Positions 9,678 to 21,336 of a DNA stretch of 64,000 bases are shown here, piece after piece. Origin of the DNA: Drechslerella dactyloides (lineage: Eukaryota; Ascomycota; Orbiliomycetes; Orbiliales; Orbiliaceae); assembly GCA_020064725.1 (NCBI GenBank), contig JAGTWJ010000001.1:4650001-4714000 (forward strand). Direction: 5' to 3'. Below the pieces are notes generated by a model. It ran no database searches. It had not been told where the DNA came from and saw only the letters and a program-made list of their open reading frames with translations. Position 1 is the stretch's first letter. Each line of letters begins with the position of its first letter. The translations under genes were made by a program, and so were the position numbers.

Positions 9678-12190
9678 TTCCCGGTTGATAGAGCTCGAAG
9701 CTTGTATATATAGATAATGCTGGTGACGAAGTAATCTGTGCACTGATCGCAAGATGCTGGTATGTATTATAGAGGTCGAGTTACGTCGGCATTATAAGAT
9801 CGGACCGGGCAAGTTTATATACTCAAGAGCACCATCTTCAGCAGTCTCGAATCATGGTCTGCAACACCGGTAGCGAACAGGATATGACTTTTGCAACACT
9901 GCAACGGTTGAGCTCAATTGAGGCTGTCAACTCAAGCAACCTAGCTAGGTGCTTCTACGATCGTTTTGGTATCGAAGTTCGCTTCCTTGAAATGTCCCCG
10001 AAATAAGCCCGCCTGTGTTTCTTTTTTTTTTTTTCTTACAGAACTTCCAGCTGGGTGAGCTATATACTCATTGAAGTATATTCGCTAATAAATGGCAACT
10101 AAGGTTAGGCGTAGCGGTCTGATTCACGAGACAAGGTTGGGGATCTGCGTCGCATTATCACCCTGCAGCTCTGTCCTATTGACACACGGGAACTCAATTG
10201 CACGGGAACTCAAATGGACCCCTGTTTATGCAGGTGGCGCCGGCATGTCCGCTTGTTTTCAGGTTGATATCGACAGACGATTGGCTGCTAAGTGATGTCG
10301 GGGATAAAGACTCTTGGCGTGGGAAATTCTGATGCATTACAGTGATGCACGGACTCCGCCGTTTCCAACGTTAGCCAGTTTGTCCGAATGCTCGAATATA
10401 TTCACCAGCTATAGTATACATGTTAACATTGCCAGAAGGAGGCAGAGCTCTGAGATTTCAGTGACCGCTCGCCATCGTCGCTTCTTGATTACAACTCGGC
10501 CCCCACATTGCCATCATATCAGAAGTTCACTACATGAGAAATCCTGGCATAACATATATCACGAGAGAACAACGGCGCCTCACCTTGTAAGGTATTCGTA
10601 TGTGCGTACGTGTGGGTTAGAAAAGACGACCAGAAGCTTGGAGGAGATACTAGTAACGTTTCTTCTGACAAGTCTGATCTTGAAATTACTTTTGGTGATA
10701 CTCAAGCGCAAGCGCCGATCGCTCAGTCGTCGGCCGAACTAGACTCGTCCCACATGCATGCAGAGGAGTCATGAAACGTCTACGGAATAAATCATCTCAC
10801 TATATACCTTAGCCTGCGTTATGAAGGCGTCCGCACCGGTAAGCGGAACTTGACATCGATTTCCTCGAATCCGCATTTGAATTACGCGAGATCAAAGGTA
10901 GAGTCTGCAATCGTTCGCTTCTCTAAACGATTACCTGCATACACAGCTGATCTTAAGCCTCCAAATTGCAAAGCACATCAAGGAAATCCATGTATGGATT
11001 GTCAACGACCCCCGCTACTGAAATACGGGTATGTTACAATGGAGAAAGCCCACTAACACCCCACGTATATATGCATGGGTGCAAATGTATATTTGAATGG
11101 ACAATACGTACGGCCATGTGGCTGTTGAGGAGCTCTGACTGAAAACGGCCTGAACCACAAGCTCTACGTGCATACGTGCCGACGTGGGACGTCGACCCAG
11201 GCAGGAACAGTCATAATGCAGTATGATAAATGTACCCAGTTGAAGCTTAGGCGAAGCATGTACGCATCTTACGGGTCTCGCGGGCCAGCATCTCAGAGGT
11301 TCGCACGTTTTCCCCTATACGATATCAGTGCACAAAAAGATATACCCCGTCGATATATTACGTCTTGTATTCACGCTAGTGACTATACTTACTAAACATT
11401 TTATAGCTATTGGCCAGGCTAATTTGAAACATGATCTAGCTAGACAAGCAGCTCGCTAGAACCTGCAAAAAAGTGGGCCTTTGATATAGCTATCGATATC
11501 TGTAATTTCATATGGCTTCAATATTCTAGACCAGCTTAGCCGACGTCCTGCATGTAACCTTATTATAAGTTTATTATACAGGTGAACACTGATATCCACG
11601 TACTCTTGAGGAAAATCAAAGGCTATATTTCCTTCCTTCTTTGTTTCCCAAACTGGATTGTGCATACGATGATTTAGCTCGCGAGACAATTATTTCTTCT
11701 TCGGTACTTGTATCTATATTGTAGTTCACTATCGCCGATATAATGTTTGCACATCTGCCTTATAAGTAGTCCAAATATAGGGATACACGTGTTTCGGGGC
11801 TTACAACTTCATTTAATCCAGCGTCATGTCAGTTGCCATCAACGATACTTAGGTAACAGTTGGCGATAGCTCCATAATCTGCAATAATATCACACCTTTA
11901 AGAAATCGAAGACAGGGCTAAAGGAATCTACAGAAGAGCTCAGGAGGTTTGAGGCTTATTCCCGGAGAAGCCATGCAGATTCAAGCTCGTGTATTCGGCG
12001 AGTTCGTAATTCCAGGATCGCCTAAGGAGCTTCGTTGGTCATTGAGTTGCTCAGCTAAATGATAAGATGGGAATCAGTGTCTCTTTTGCTATCCAGGTAT
12101 ATATCTTGCCATCCACTGCCAGTCTCCTCGTTATCCATCATAAACCATACCGAGCTAAATTTTTCACATTTGTCAATTTGGTGCTCAAAT
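9678..12190. other. 2.5 kb divergent spacer between the two secreted-protein genes
   Basis: No convincing gene. It contains TATA-like sequence on the minus strand near 9813-9821 and 9702-9712, upstream of copy 1; a pure T run at about 10021-10034; and a plus-strand TATATA near 12099, upstream of copy 2. A 16-base tandem duplication lies at 10185-10216. The longest open frame (10314-10742, plus) has a hydrophobic C-terminus but no other sign of coding. Confidence 0.5.
10185..10216. repeat. 16-base tandem duplication
   Basis: Two adjacent 16-base units, each beginning CACGGGAACTCAA, with the first 13 bases identical. It lies in the non-coding spacer between the two secreted-protein genes. Function is unknown; it may be replication slippage. 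Confidence 0.8.
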
Positions 12191-12688
12191 ATGCGGTTTT
12201 ACCTTACTCCTCTTCTTTCGCTTTTGCTCTATATCAGTTCCACCCAAGCACTTTACTCCACGGTGTTCTGGGCTGATCGATACAAGAAGTCCATAGCGAA
12301 TCCCATTCAATACAGCAGCACAGTGTGCAACAGTTGGTCACTGGGCCTTCTAAGGCCGCCGCCCAATTTAACCCCAATCTACACACTGCAGGGCACATAC
12401 GACATCCTAAATCCTAACGTTTGGATTTCGTCCGGCTCGCCTCTCGGGGCGAATTGCGGGGAAAATTCTTGCGGTCTATGCTTGTCGCTTACGAATACTA
12501 ATGGCCCCGGTCAAATCTATATTGTCATTGTCGATCATAAATTCCCCGATTACACTATCGCTCCGGGATCCGCTACCAACCTGGGCGCCCCATCTGGCGC
12601 GACCTCTATCACCGGTATTAGAGTTCGGGAAGTCGACCCTTCATTTTGCTTTAAGCCAGGAAGCTGGCACCGGCGTGCGCGCTCCTAA
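12191..12688 (+). CDS. small secreted Cys protein, double-psi beta-barrel-like (copy 2)
   Basis: Single exon, 165 residues, from the ATG at 12191. The signal peptide is MRFYLTPLLSLLLYISSTQA. The mature start STVFWADRYKKS lines up with DTLYWNNKYKNG of the copy at 9210-9677. One Cys follows, then NCGENSCGLC, the strand IYIVIVDH, a YTIAPGSA segment, SITGIRV and a final Cys. Five cysteines in the same order as copy 1 (ignoring the signal peptide) support common descent, although most other residues differ. The frame upstream to 12059 is open, but the signal peptide fixes this start. As in copy 1, the acidic residues expected in catalytic or expansin barrels are missing. A secreted, rapidly evolving pair is likely. 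A C-terminal intron cannot be excluded. Confidence 0.65.
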   Translation: MRFYLTPLLSLLLYISSTQALYSTVFWADRYKKSIANPIQYSSTVCNSWSLGLLRPPPNLTPIYTLQGTYDILNPNVWISSGSPLGANCGENSCGLCLSLTNTNGPGQIYIVIVDHKFPDYTIAPGSATNLGAPSGATSITGIRVREVDPSFCFKPGSWHRRARS

Positions 12689-14895
12689 GTTGGCAGCCTC
12701 GCCCAATATCCATATGGTGGATCCGGTTTCAATATTCCCAAGTTGAATCAACCTCTAGACAGGAGTCCAGGCTAGATACAAGCCAACTCGTATCACTCCG
12801 CTTGAGCACTATGTATGCTGTCAATCACTCTGCACATATTTTCAGCAGCGGTCGTATCAAAATTTTATTCCAAGGCTGAAACTCAAGCATTCGAATACCC
12901 GTTAGTCCGACGACATGTGGTCGAAATCACTGTAGTTGCAGCATACAAAAAAATATTCCTTCGTCATACAAATTTGTTGCCACGGTTTACTTTCCTATCA
13001 CACATTCTTGTTAGTTAAGTTACAATGTAGCTAGTATCTCCAAGCTATATACCGCAACGCTCGCTCTTTGGTCTGCCTTCTAAATCGGCACAAGTTCTGC
13101 AGAGAATACATACAAGAAAGTCGCATCTCCATGTTTTCCTCTATCTTTCGGCATTGGATTGTACAGAAGTGGGCTCGTGGATGTGTCTGATGGGTTTTCC
13201 AATTGGCCAACTCCAATCTACACATACTTAAAATATACACAAACGCTGGGTCTCGATATTACTGTGGCGGATCTGGTCTCTTATACATATATGACACCAT
13301 CCTAAGTTCTAGAGTCTTATTTACCTTACACCTCTCCAGCCCTCGATACATATACTCAGTATTTATAGCCCAATGGCAATCATGTACACAATTACACAGA
13401 AATATGTTGACTGACGAACAATATAATATCTCTCGCAAACTTGGTCGCAATTATGGGCAATGTTTTAGTCAGGTATTTTATGATACTGCAATGGCATTAT
13501 TTATCGGAAGCTATTTGTTATCAGTTCGACACGATCCGAAATGCGAAGTGAAAGTCTGTTGTTGGCAGGACAAAAATACCACAGCCGTCGCAGTGTAGAT
13601 TTATCGCTGAGGAGGAGTAACTGGGGAAGAGGCGAAGGAGAAAATTGGCAACCATCTGGTATTTATGATCCAGACTGTTCGAGTATTTACTCAATCTTAC
13701 CCTTATGTTGGCACACACGAAGTAGCACATCGCGGTGATACGCCAATGAAACACCCAGAGGTCTGCGAAGGAATCAACTAAAAATTCAGGTACCGATGTG
13801 CGCATATGCGATAAAATTGGACCAATTGCAATGATCATGCACCTATAGAGTAACCCGATATGGATTGGTGTCGCGAAGCTAGAGGAGCAGAAAATCGGGT
13901 TTTTCGTAAGCTCTCTAATTTCCAGAGGTTATATCAGGTAGCTGTAGGCTTCATATTTAGGTAGTATCAGTAGCGTCGCCTTGACTTGACTTAAATTATT
14001 ATCGATATCGACGTTGACAGGCGCCTTACCGAGTAGACTTAGTGCATGCATACCCTGGTCAGCCAAGATCGAAGCCAAGGATTCGGTCCCGCAAGCCAAC
14101 GTAGACGAACATTCCTCAATGTGTGTACACGTATTGTCTTCGACAGGATACATACTAGTACCGGTTACCGTTCGCGACAGCAGAGAATACCGGCGTTTGG
14201 AAGGATATGCAAGTAGCAGCGGGCCGGCATTCGTAAAGGTGAGGCGCATGCCGTACCGTGAAAGCTAAAGTTATAAAGCCTGTCGGAGGGCGATGCCTGT
14301 CGCCACAAACAGGGACGCGTACGACGGAAAGTGCTGCCCGATTGGCCGGCGCATATTACGTATGCGTGGAGGACCTCGTAACCCTACGCCAAGCCACGAG
14401 ATGGCGAAGGCATCTGCCCGCGGAATACAAGATATACGAGAGAGCACCTTCCCCTCATCGCTATCGTCTTGATCTTGGTTTGCATCTTTCCGGAGAGGAA
14501 TTCATCCAGGCTTCAAGCGGCTGCGGCCTCAAGTTGTGAACGGTGCCATCCCCGGGCTCGGCCGGCCAGCCTGCTCTTGGCGCTCTCATCGTCACCTGCT
14601 GCAGCAACTCCCGCATTCCATCCCATCCCATCGGCTCCCATCGACTCCGGCTTCACCATCGACCTCACACAAACCCGCGAGGCTGCAATATCTTCCTGCT
14701 CCGGGCCCGTTTCCTCTGCGACTCCGCTTAGCACTGCTTCTTTTCTCTCGCCGATGTGCTTGATCTAGCGACGCGCCTTTAAATCGCACCCTTCCATCTA
14801 GTCGACCAGCCACCAACACCGTCCGTCGCCATCGGCATCAGCCATCTCCCTCATCCTACCAGCCTCGTCTACCACCACCATCACCACATCGTGAA
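12689..14895. other. 2.2 kb intergenic and MINDY upstream region
   Basis: No gene can be supported. 12.7-13.9 kb is AT-rich with short frames only. A minus-strand frame at 13929-14249 and the overlapping plus-strand frame have no motif or good start. From about 14460 the sequence becomes CT-rich and CCATC/CACC-rich, typical of a fungal promoter and leader, leading into the deubiquitinase gene at 14896. Confidence 0.5.
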
Positions 14896-17690
14896 ATGGT
14901 CACGCTCGAGCGGCCCTCTCCCGGGGAGCCCTCCGACCCCTTCGGTGCACCTATCATGGACCCGCGACAGGCCTCTCAACCACCGCTTGTCCCAACTCCA
15001 CCGTCACAGTCGCACACGCCGCAGCTACCGCAGCAGCAGTTCGACCCATACAACTTGCAGCCCGTCCAGGAGGCTCTTCCCGATCACAACCCGTATAGGC
15101 AGCTGCAAAAGCAGCGCACTGGGCAGAGCGAAGGCAGCTACCCTGGTCAGTGTAATCTCCCTCTCCGTTCAACTTTCCTTCACGAAGAACCGTTGCTGAC
15201 CCGAGATATCTAGGCCAACCGTCCTACCTCTCCTCCAGTGCTGGTGCTGCCGTCGGGCCCCACCCCTCATCCCTGTTACCGAACCCGAACCCGAGCCCAA
15301 ACTCCCAACTATCTGCCAGCTACACTCCGTCGCCGCACGGCAGTTACCACGCCACAGCTCCCAGGAGCCATTCTGTCTCGGCCATAGGACAGATAACCCC
15401 ACAACCGCTGGTTCAACCTCCTCCTTCAACAGCTCCCCATGATGGCATCTTTCACATGGAAGGAGTCAACCCAGTGACGACTGCCGCTGCCGATCCATTT
15501 GTCGGCGACATCCAGCCCATCCCACAAGCAAAGAGCGCCGACTGGTGGGAGTCGCCAACTTCGTCGCAAGGAGGCTCCCCGGTGAACGGCAATCTACAGA
15601 CGTCACTCGAAGACCAGCTAGAAAATGAGTTTCACCGAGGCCGGGGCTTGATCGCACAACCAGGGTCTCAACCGCTACCATCACAGCAATCCCAGCAGGC
15701 GGTTCCACAGAACTTCCCGCAGCCAGTTCCACCATCCGTCCCGCAGCTGCCCCCGCATCCCAATCAACAGCAGTCCATCCAACAGCCCGCACACTTTGCG
15801 CCGCCGATGCAACTCCTCGATCCGCAGCCCATCGCTGCCGACCCATTCGGTCCTGGCCCTGTTGCCGAAGTTGCGCCTCAACTGCCACCGAAACCTCAAA
15901 AGGAACCACCGATAAGCTTGCTGGACATCGACGATGTGCAGAGCGGAGCTCATAAAGAGGCCGTCCCAGATCATGGCGCCCAGGCTCCCATTCCGGTAGC
16001 CAGCGACCCGACAGCCCAGCCTCCCACTTCATCCATTGCTCCAACGATCCCGCTCGAGACGTATCAAATCAAACATGTTCGCTTCTTAGACCCGCAAACC
16101 AACAAGCTGACTCAATCGTCGATACTCATTCAAAATGAGAATGGGCCATGTCCACTGATTGCGCTTGTGAACGTCCTTTCTATGTCACGAGAGACAGTAG
16201 TCCTATCTGAAGGCCTCCGGATACGAGAAACACTATCCCTGGAGCTGCTTCTCAATGTGGTCTGCGAGGAGCTCGTCATCACAGGATCCTGGATAGGAGA
16301 CCTCTCGGAGTTATTCAAATTCTTGATGAATCTGCGCACAGGAATGAACGTCAACCCCAAGTTCATCTCCGATGATATCACAGCCGAGGACTTTTTGGCT
16401 AGCAGAAACGTTACAGAGAACCGGCCGCTCCCGCAGCCAAGGCCTGGCGACTTTGAGCGCACGAGAGAGCTGATCCTTTACTCGGCCTTCAACATCCCTC
16501 TTGTCCACGGTTGGCTACCTGCACCGACATCGCCCATGTTCCCGGTATTGGTTCAGCACGCGAGAGACTTCGAGAGAGCTCAAGACCTAATAATCCAGCA
16601 ACAGTTCATTCTCGAGAAGAGCTCCAAAGGCGAGGCAATATCACCTGACGACACCGACATTGTAGCCAAGGGCCATGAGATCCAAGAGTTCCTCGAGTCG
16701 ACCGGCACTCAGCTGACGTCGTACGGACTAAATATCCTGCAGACGAAGCTACCGCTCGGCAGCTGGAACATCTTCTTCCGTAACGACCATTTTAGTGTCC
16801 TATACAAGCATGCCAGTACCGGGGAGCTATACACGTTAGTCACAGACAGTGGTTATGCCTCTTATGAAGAGATTGTCTGGGAGAGCTTAGTGGATGGCAC
16901 CGGGAGAGGCGGCGCGTATTTTTCAGGAGACTTCCGACCTGTCGGATTTAGTCACGGTGAAGGCGGTGGTAATATCTCGCAGAGGCAGTCGGATAACATC
17001 TTGGACCCAAATAGAGGAGAAGCCGGCGCAGGATGGCAGCTGGTTCAAAACAGGAGAAGCAGTCGGCAGCAAGTTGGCCCTGCACCAGCTACTGGTGGAC
17101 AGAGGCGTCAACAAGTGCAATCTTTGATACCCCCAGATCCAGCGCCAATCGTGCCGCCAGATACCACCGGCGACACGACCGACTACGACCTCGCACTAGC
17201 CATCCATCTACAACAGGAAGAGGAGGAGCGAGCTGCTAGGATTGCGCAGAATCGTGCCAACCTCAACCCCGCACGAATTACGAATCTCACCAGTGCAAAC
17301 CAGCCCGTGCGGTCTCTGGTCAACCCGGGGCCACCTACCGGCGTCCGTCCGAGGGCAAGCTCTAACAACTTCCGCCCCGCACAACCCCCACGCCCCACCG
17401 GCCGGCAGGCGGAGGAACTCAGAGCTGCGGCCAACCAAGGAAATCACCAAGAAGAAATTCCACCGCCGTATGCACCTGCCGACCCCAACCCCGGCAGCCT
17501 GTCCCGCCACCACTCGTTCCCTGCCCACGGTGCCCCGACGCCAGCACAGACGACTGCCTACACGCAGATGAACCCAGTCTACGGCCAGAGCTCCGGGTCA
17601 CCTTACCCAGGCGCCGGTAGGGGCCGGCGGACGAGCGGCCAAGCGGTCGGTGTGAATGAAGAATCCGACAAGAAGTGCTCGATAATGTAG
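14896..17690 (+). CDS. MINDY-family deubiquitinase with MIU and CaaX end
   Basis: Two exons, 14896-15145 and 15214-17690, give 908 residues; the intron has a GCTGAC branch site and ends ATCTAG. Residues 1-360 are Pro/Gln-rich and disordered. The MINDY (FAM63) domain covers about 367-660. The active-site segment ILIQNENGPCPL places Gln near 390 and the nucleophile Cys near 396, and RNDHFSVLYK places the catalytic His near 609. Near 740-760 a DYDLALAIHLQQEEEE helix matches a ubiquitin-binding MIU motif. The protein ends KKCSIM, a CaaX-type prenylation signal. Family members cleave K48-linked polyubiquitin from the distal end. The catalytic residues are intact, so activity is expected; membrane anchoring is inferred from the CaaX box. 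The Pro/Gln-rich N-terminal third is much longer than in animal MINDY-1. Confidence 0.9.
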
Positions 17691-18542
17691 TACATACGAC
17701 GGCTTTTTGGCGGGTGTTTTGGAGGTTACGATGGCGTAAAGCGCGATGACGACGATGACTGACTGACTGACTGAGCGCAGTACATGGATTTTACTAAAAT
17801 CTTTATCTTTTGCTCGCTGATATCACCCCTTTTTTCTTTCTCTTTACGAAAGATGGATTAATGTTCCTGTGCTGATGGGAAGATGAGGTATTACGGCGTT
17901 CATCGGGTGGCGTTTTCTTCCCGTTTCTTTATTGGATTTCTCTTGTATTTTTCATACTTCCACTTCCCATTGAGCTCTGTGTGCGCGTGAGGCGTTGAGA
18001 TGCGAGGACTTGCGTCCGTCTATTCGCGTGAGTACGAATTTACGATCGAGTTCGTCATTACATTGGGGTGTTTCGCTACAACTGCAGCAGGATTATTATC
18101 GTTGGATGCATTCTTGTGAGCAGGCTAGATGTACTATACTTAAGCAATACATGGGCATTTCTGATCGATTCTATTTACTGCTATCTTTCCCATGCACGTA
18201 TATACGAGGTGCTTTCTATACTTATACATACAGTTCGAGGGTTTTAGAGAGATTGATTCAAGCGGCTTTGCCTGATAGCAGATATCCATCCATCTATATG
18301 TGACACCGACACTCTAACTGTAGTATACATCAGGTAACATGCCGGTCTTCCTGTATGTGTTAATCTAGCCGGGTCTTCGCAGCCCTCATATATAGTATAC
18401 ATCTCGTAAAAACCCTGCAGTCCATATATCATGTAACTGTACCAATCGGTCAATGTGGGACAGCATGGTTTTCATATCTGCAGATACTCCATCTATACCC
18501 CCGTGATATATGCAACATAATCATCCACTGATACGCCTCTAC
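17691..18542. other. convergent spacer MINDY/TRM6
   Basis: 850 bases between two stop codons, AT-rich after 17900, with no gene seen. It includes a short GACT tetranucleotide repeat at about 17756-17774 and T-rich stretches likely to be 3' ends. Confidence 0.5.
17756..17774. repeat. GACT microsatellite
   Basis: Four to five tandem GACT units just downstream of the deubiquitinase stop codon, probably in its 3' untranslated region. Confidence 0.8.
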
Positions 18543-20699
18543 TCAACCGGAGTTATCCACAACCATCTCGTCTGCTGTCGCTCCAGCGTCCTCAACACCC
18601 GCGACAACCGTACTCTCCTCCTTTACTCGCTGCTCCGCTTCCCGCTGCCGGTTGCCCTTCCGCCGATTACTCGTGAACCGACCGCGGGCCTCGACTTTAC
18701 CGCCTAGTATCGGGAAGACCTTTGTCGCGTGCAGCACGAACCCTTCGCTGCCGCCTCTGCTTGTCATGAGCGGGTGCGTGCGGCCTGGCAGCGCTTGGAA
18801 GCGGCGCACGCGGCTCGTGTGGATTGTCGGAGCGAGTAGGTTTGTCGGGTCGATTGGGAAGTGCGGGTCTGTCTTGTGGGCTGGGAGTTTCGGCAGGGTG
18901 GATAATGTTGCGAGGGTATCTGCGTCTATGTCGGGGTTTATACTCGCTGGATCCAGCGATGTTTGCGGAGTGGTGCTAGTATATGTGGTGGTACCGTTTG
19001 AAGATGAGGATGAGGACTCCTGCTTTATCCGCAGGAATTCGCTGCGGCGTAGGGTGCTGCACCAGTCGGCGACCTCAGCCAGCGGCTCTACGTTTGGCGA
19101 GAAGAGGACGAGCTGTCCGCTGCCCCGTAGCAGCGGGACGACGGCGTTGATGACGCCGGACAGCTCCATTGTCGTTGCGATGATGGCGGCGTCGAACCCG
19201 CCGCGTCGTGTCGCTGCGATCATGTTGAGCAGGCGTTCCTGCCGGCGGCATTTGCGGTGGTAGGTGCTCCGTTTCGCGGACTTCATCGCGCGCAGGGCCT
19301 CGTCGGGGATGAGTGTTGGTTTCTCCAGCGTCGTGTCGGCCTCGGGCGAGAGCAGCTGCAGGAAGGAGAGCGAGAGGAGATGGCTGGAGAGCGGGTGCGT
19401 CGTCGTGTTGACGAGGTTCGTCGCGTCAAAGTTGAAGGGGCGGAGGAGGGAGAGGTTCGGTTGGTCCTGCGCGTGGAGGACGGTGATGGTGTTCGCGGCG
19501 GGGACCTCCGTTTGCTCGTAGCCGCTCTTCTGCTTCGTCGGTGTCGCCGGCCATGGCTCGTCCTTGTCCGCTTCCGCGGACTCCTTGCGCTCGTCGGCGT
19601 CATTGTCGTCGGCGTCGTCGTCGTCGTCGTGTCGCTTGCGCTTCCGCGCGTTCGAAACCTTCTTCGGCGCCCGGGCGTCGTCGCCGGCGAGCAGACCCAT
19701 CCTCTCCGCCACAGCTGCAACGACCAGTCCGCCCGTGTCGTCGATGACCAGGTACCGTCCGCCCCACCGCACGTCCGCCCAGCTCATCAGCAGGCCGAGC
19801 GCCTCGTCTCGCATCTCGAGCATCTTGAGCGGCTCCTTCTCCGCGAGGAAAAAGTTGGTCAGGTTGGAGACGTCGGCGGGGATGACGCGGATGCGCTTCA
19901 GGTACTTGTTCGACTTGCGCTTCGTGTATTTTGCCAGCGAGAAGGCCGTCTTCTTGTCGATGTACGCGTGGGATTCTAGCAGTCGCGCGATGATTTCCTG
20001 TGGTCCCCGAACTCTACGTTAGCCTCCCGGTTCTCTTCTCCGCTGCGACGGCGGAACGATGGGTGAAGGGACGGGGAGGAAGCACTGTTCAAGAGACCTT
20101 TCCACTGCCCGTGCCTCCACTCTTCTTCAACCGCTCGATCTCCTGCCACGTCATGCTCTGCGCCGTCTGGTCGTCCCGAATGTCCTTGTTCGTCTTCATC
20201 TCCTTCTCCCACGCCCGCTGCTCGCGCTCCAGCTCCAGCTCCAGCGTGCCAGCGTCGAGCGCCACGTCCTCGTCCTCTTCTTCATCCTCGCCGTCTTCGC
20301 CAACTTGCACGCCGACAGCGGTGTCTTCGAGCGCTATGCCGGGGCTGTCGCTGGGGGTCGTGCTCGACGGTTTCGGTTTCTTCGTCGCGGCATCGACCGG
20401 CGCGTGGGTGGCGAGCTTCTCGCTGTTCAGCTCCGCGATGGACACGGGCTCCAGTCCAAAGTTGTCGCCGTCGAGAATGGCCCAGGTGAGGTAGTACGGC
20501 CGCCCGATAAGGCTGTTGGCGGGGAAGGAGCCGAATTTGCCTAGGCCAATGATCCTATGGTAGTAGAGTGCTTCATTAGAATGTGCGGAATTGCCGTCGC
20601 GGTTGGGGTGACATACTGGTCTGGGACGACCTTAACCAGCTTGGTCGTCTCCGAGGGCAGCTGGATGAGCACCTCGTCGTGCGGCTGTATCAGCTCCAT
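18543..20699 (-). CDS. TRM6: tRNA (adenine58-N1)-methyltransferase non-catalytic subunit Trm6/Gcd10
   Basis: Three exons read on the minus strand, 20699-20617, 20554-20098 and 19997-18543, give 664 residues. The start MELIQPHDEVLIQLPS is typical of Gcd10. Joining exon 1 to 2 restores PDQIIGLGKFGSFPAN and GRPYYLTW, a conserved segment. Exon 2 also holds an acidic insertion and MTWQEIERLK. Exon 3 begins EIIARLLESH and continues through YTKRKSNKYLKRIRVIP and MLEMRDEALGLLMSWADVRW. Ser/Asp-rich low-complexity insertions are coded by GTC and CGT repeats near 19600-19640. The protein pairs with catalytic Trm61 to make m1A58 in tRNAs, including initiator tRNA, in the nucleus. Trm61 is not in the window. 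The degenerate methyltransferase fold is expected for this subunit. Confidence 0.9.
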
Positions 20700-21336
20700 T
20701 GCGACGCTGTAAATGAGTGTGGTGAAGCTGTGATGTTGGGTTCGGCTGGAAGTTAACGCGGGATGGCAGGAACAAAAAAAAAGTTGGTCGTGGTTCATGC
20801 TTCGAGGTGTTTAAGCCGAAAGAACAAACACCACCATCACCACGATCGAGTCCACTACGCGAATTATTCGAACAGCCAACAGAATAGTGTATAAATATTA
20901 TCACAAGCTTCGATTCTTTTGATGTCCAGTTACAGAGAAAGAGAAGAGGAATGAATGAGAATACAAAAATATTCGGATAATCCGCGAAGGCCGGCGAGAC
21001 GAAATGGACAGGTATTAAATGCTACACTATATAGTATCCGGATGTATAGAGATAGCTAGCGATAATCAATAGATATGGAGAAACGTGAATCCGTCGTATC
21101 ATACGTCGTCTCGTCATGTTGAACAGAAGCGTTATCGATCTTAATCCAACCGGTTTTCCACAAGATGATATCAAAAAATGGCAAGCGATGAAACGGAAAA
21201 ATAAGTACCAGATTAATGGATAAAAGATATAAAGATATTCAAGGCATTTACGGGTGAAGAAAAAGATCGAGAAAGATAAAAAGAACAATTAAAAAGCATC
21301 CCTTTCCATTTTTGCGTCCACATCTCGGTAATTCGT
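20700..21336. other. spacer between TRM6 and the RRM-R3H gene
   Basis: About 640 bases holding the TRM6 promoter (minus strand) and the 3' region of the next minus-strand gene. It is AT-rich at 20880-21290. No gene seen. Confidence 0.5.

Noticed and set aside
10314..10742. 142-codon plus-strand frame with hydrophobic C-terminus
   Set aside because: The N-terminal part looks like random translation and there is no family or intron evidence. A hydrophobic tail alone is not enough.
13929..14268. complementary frames of 84-106 codons
   Set aside because: Both strands open over the same stretch, no signal peptide, motif or splice sites. Left as intergenic.
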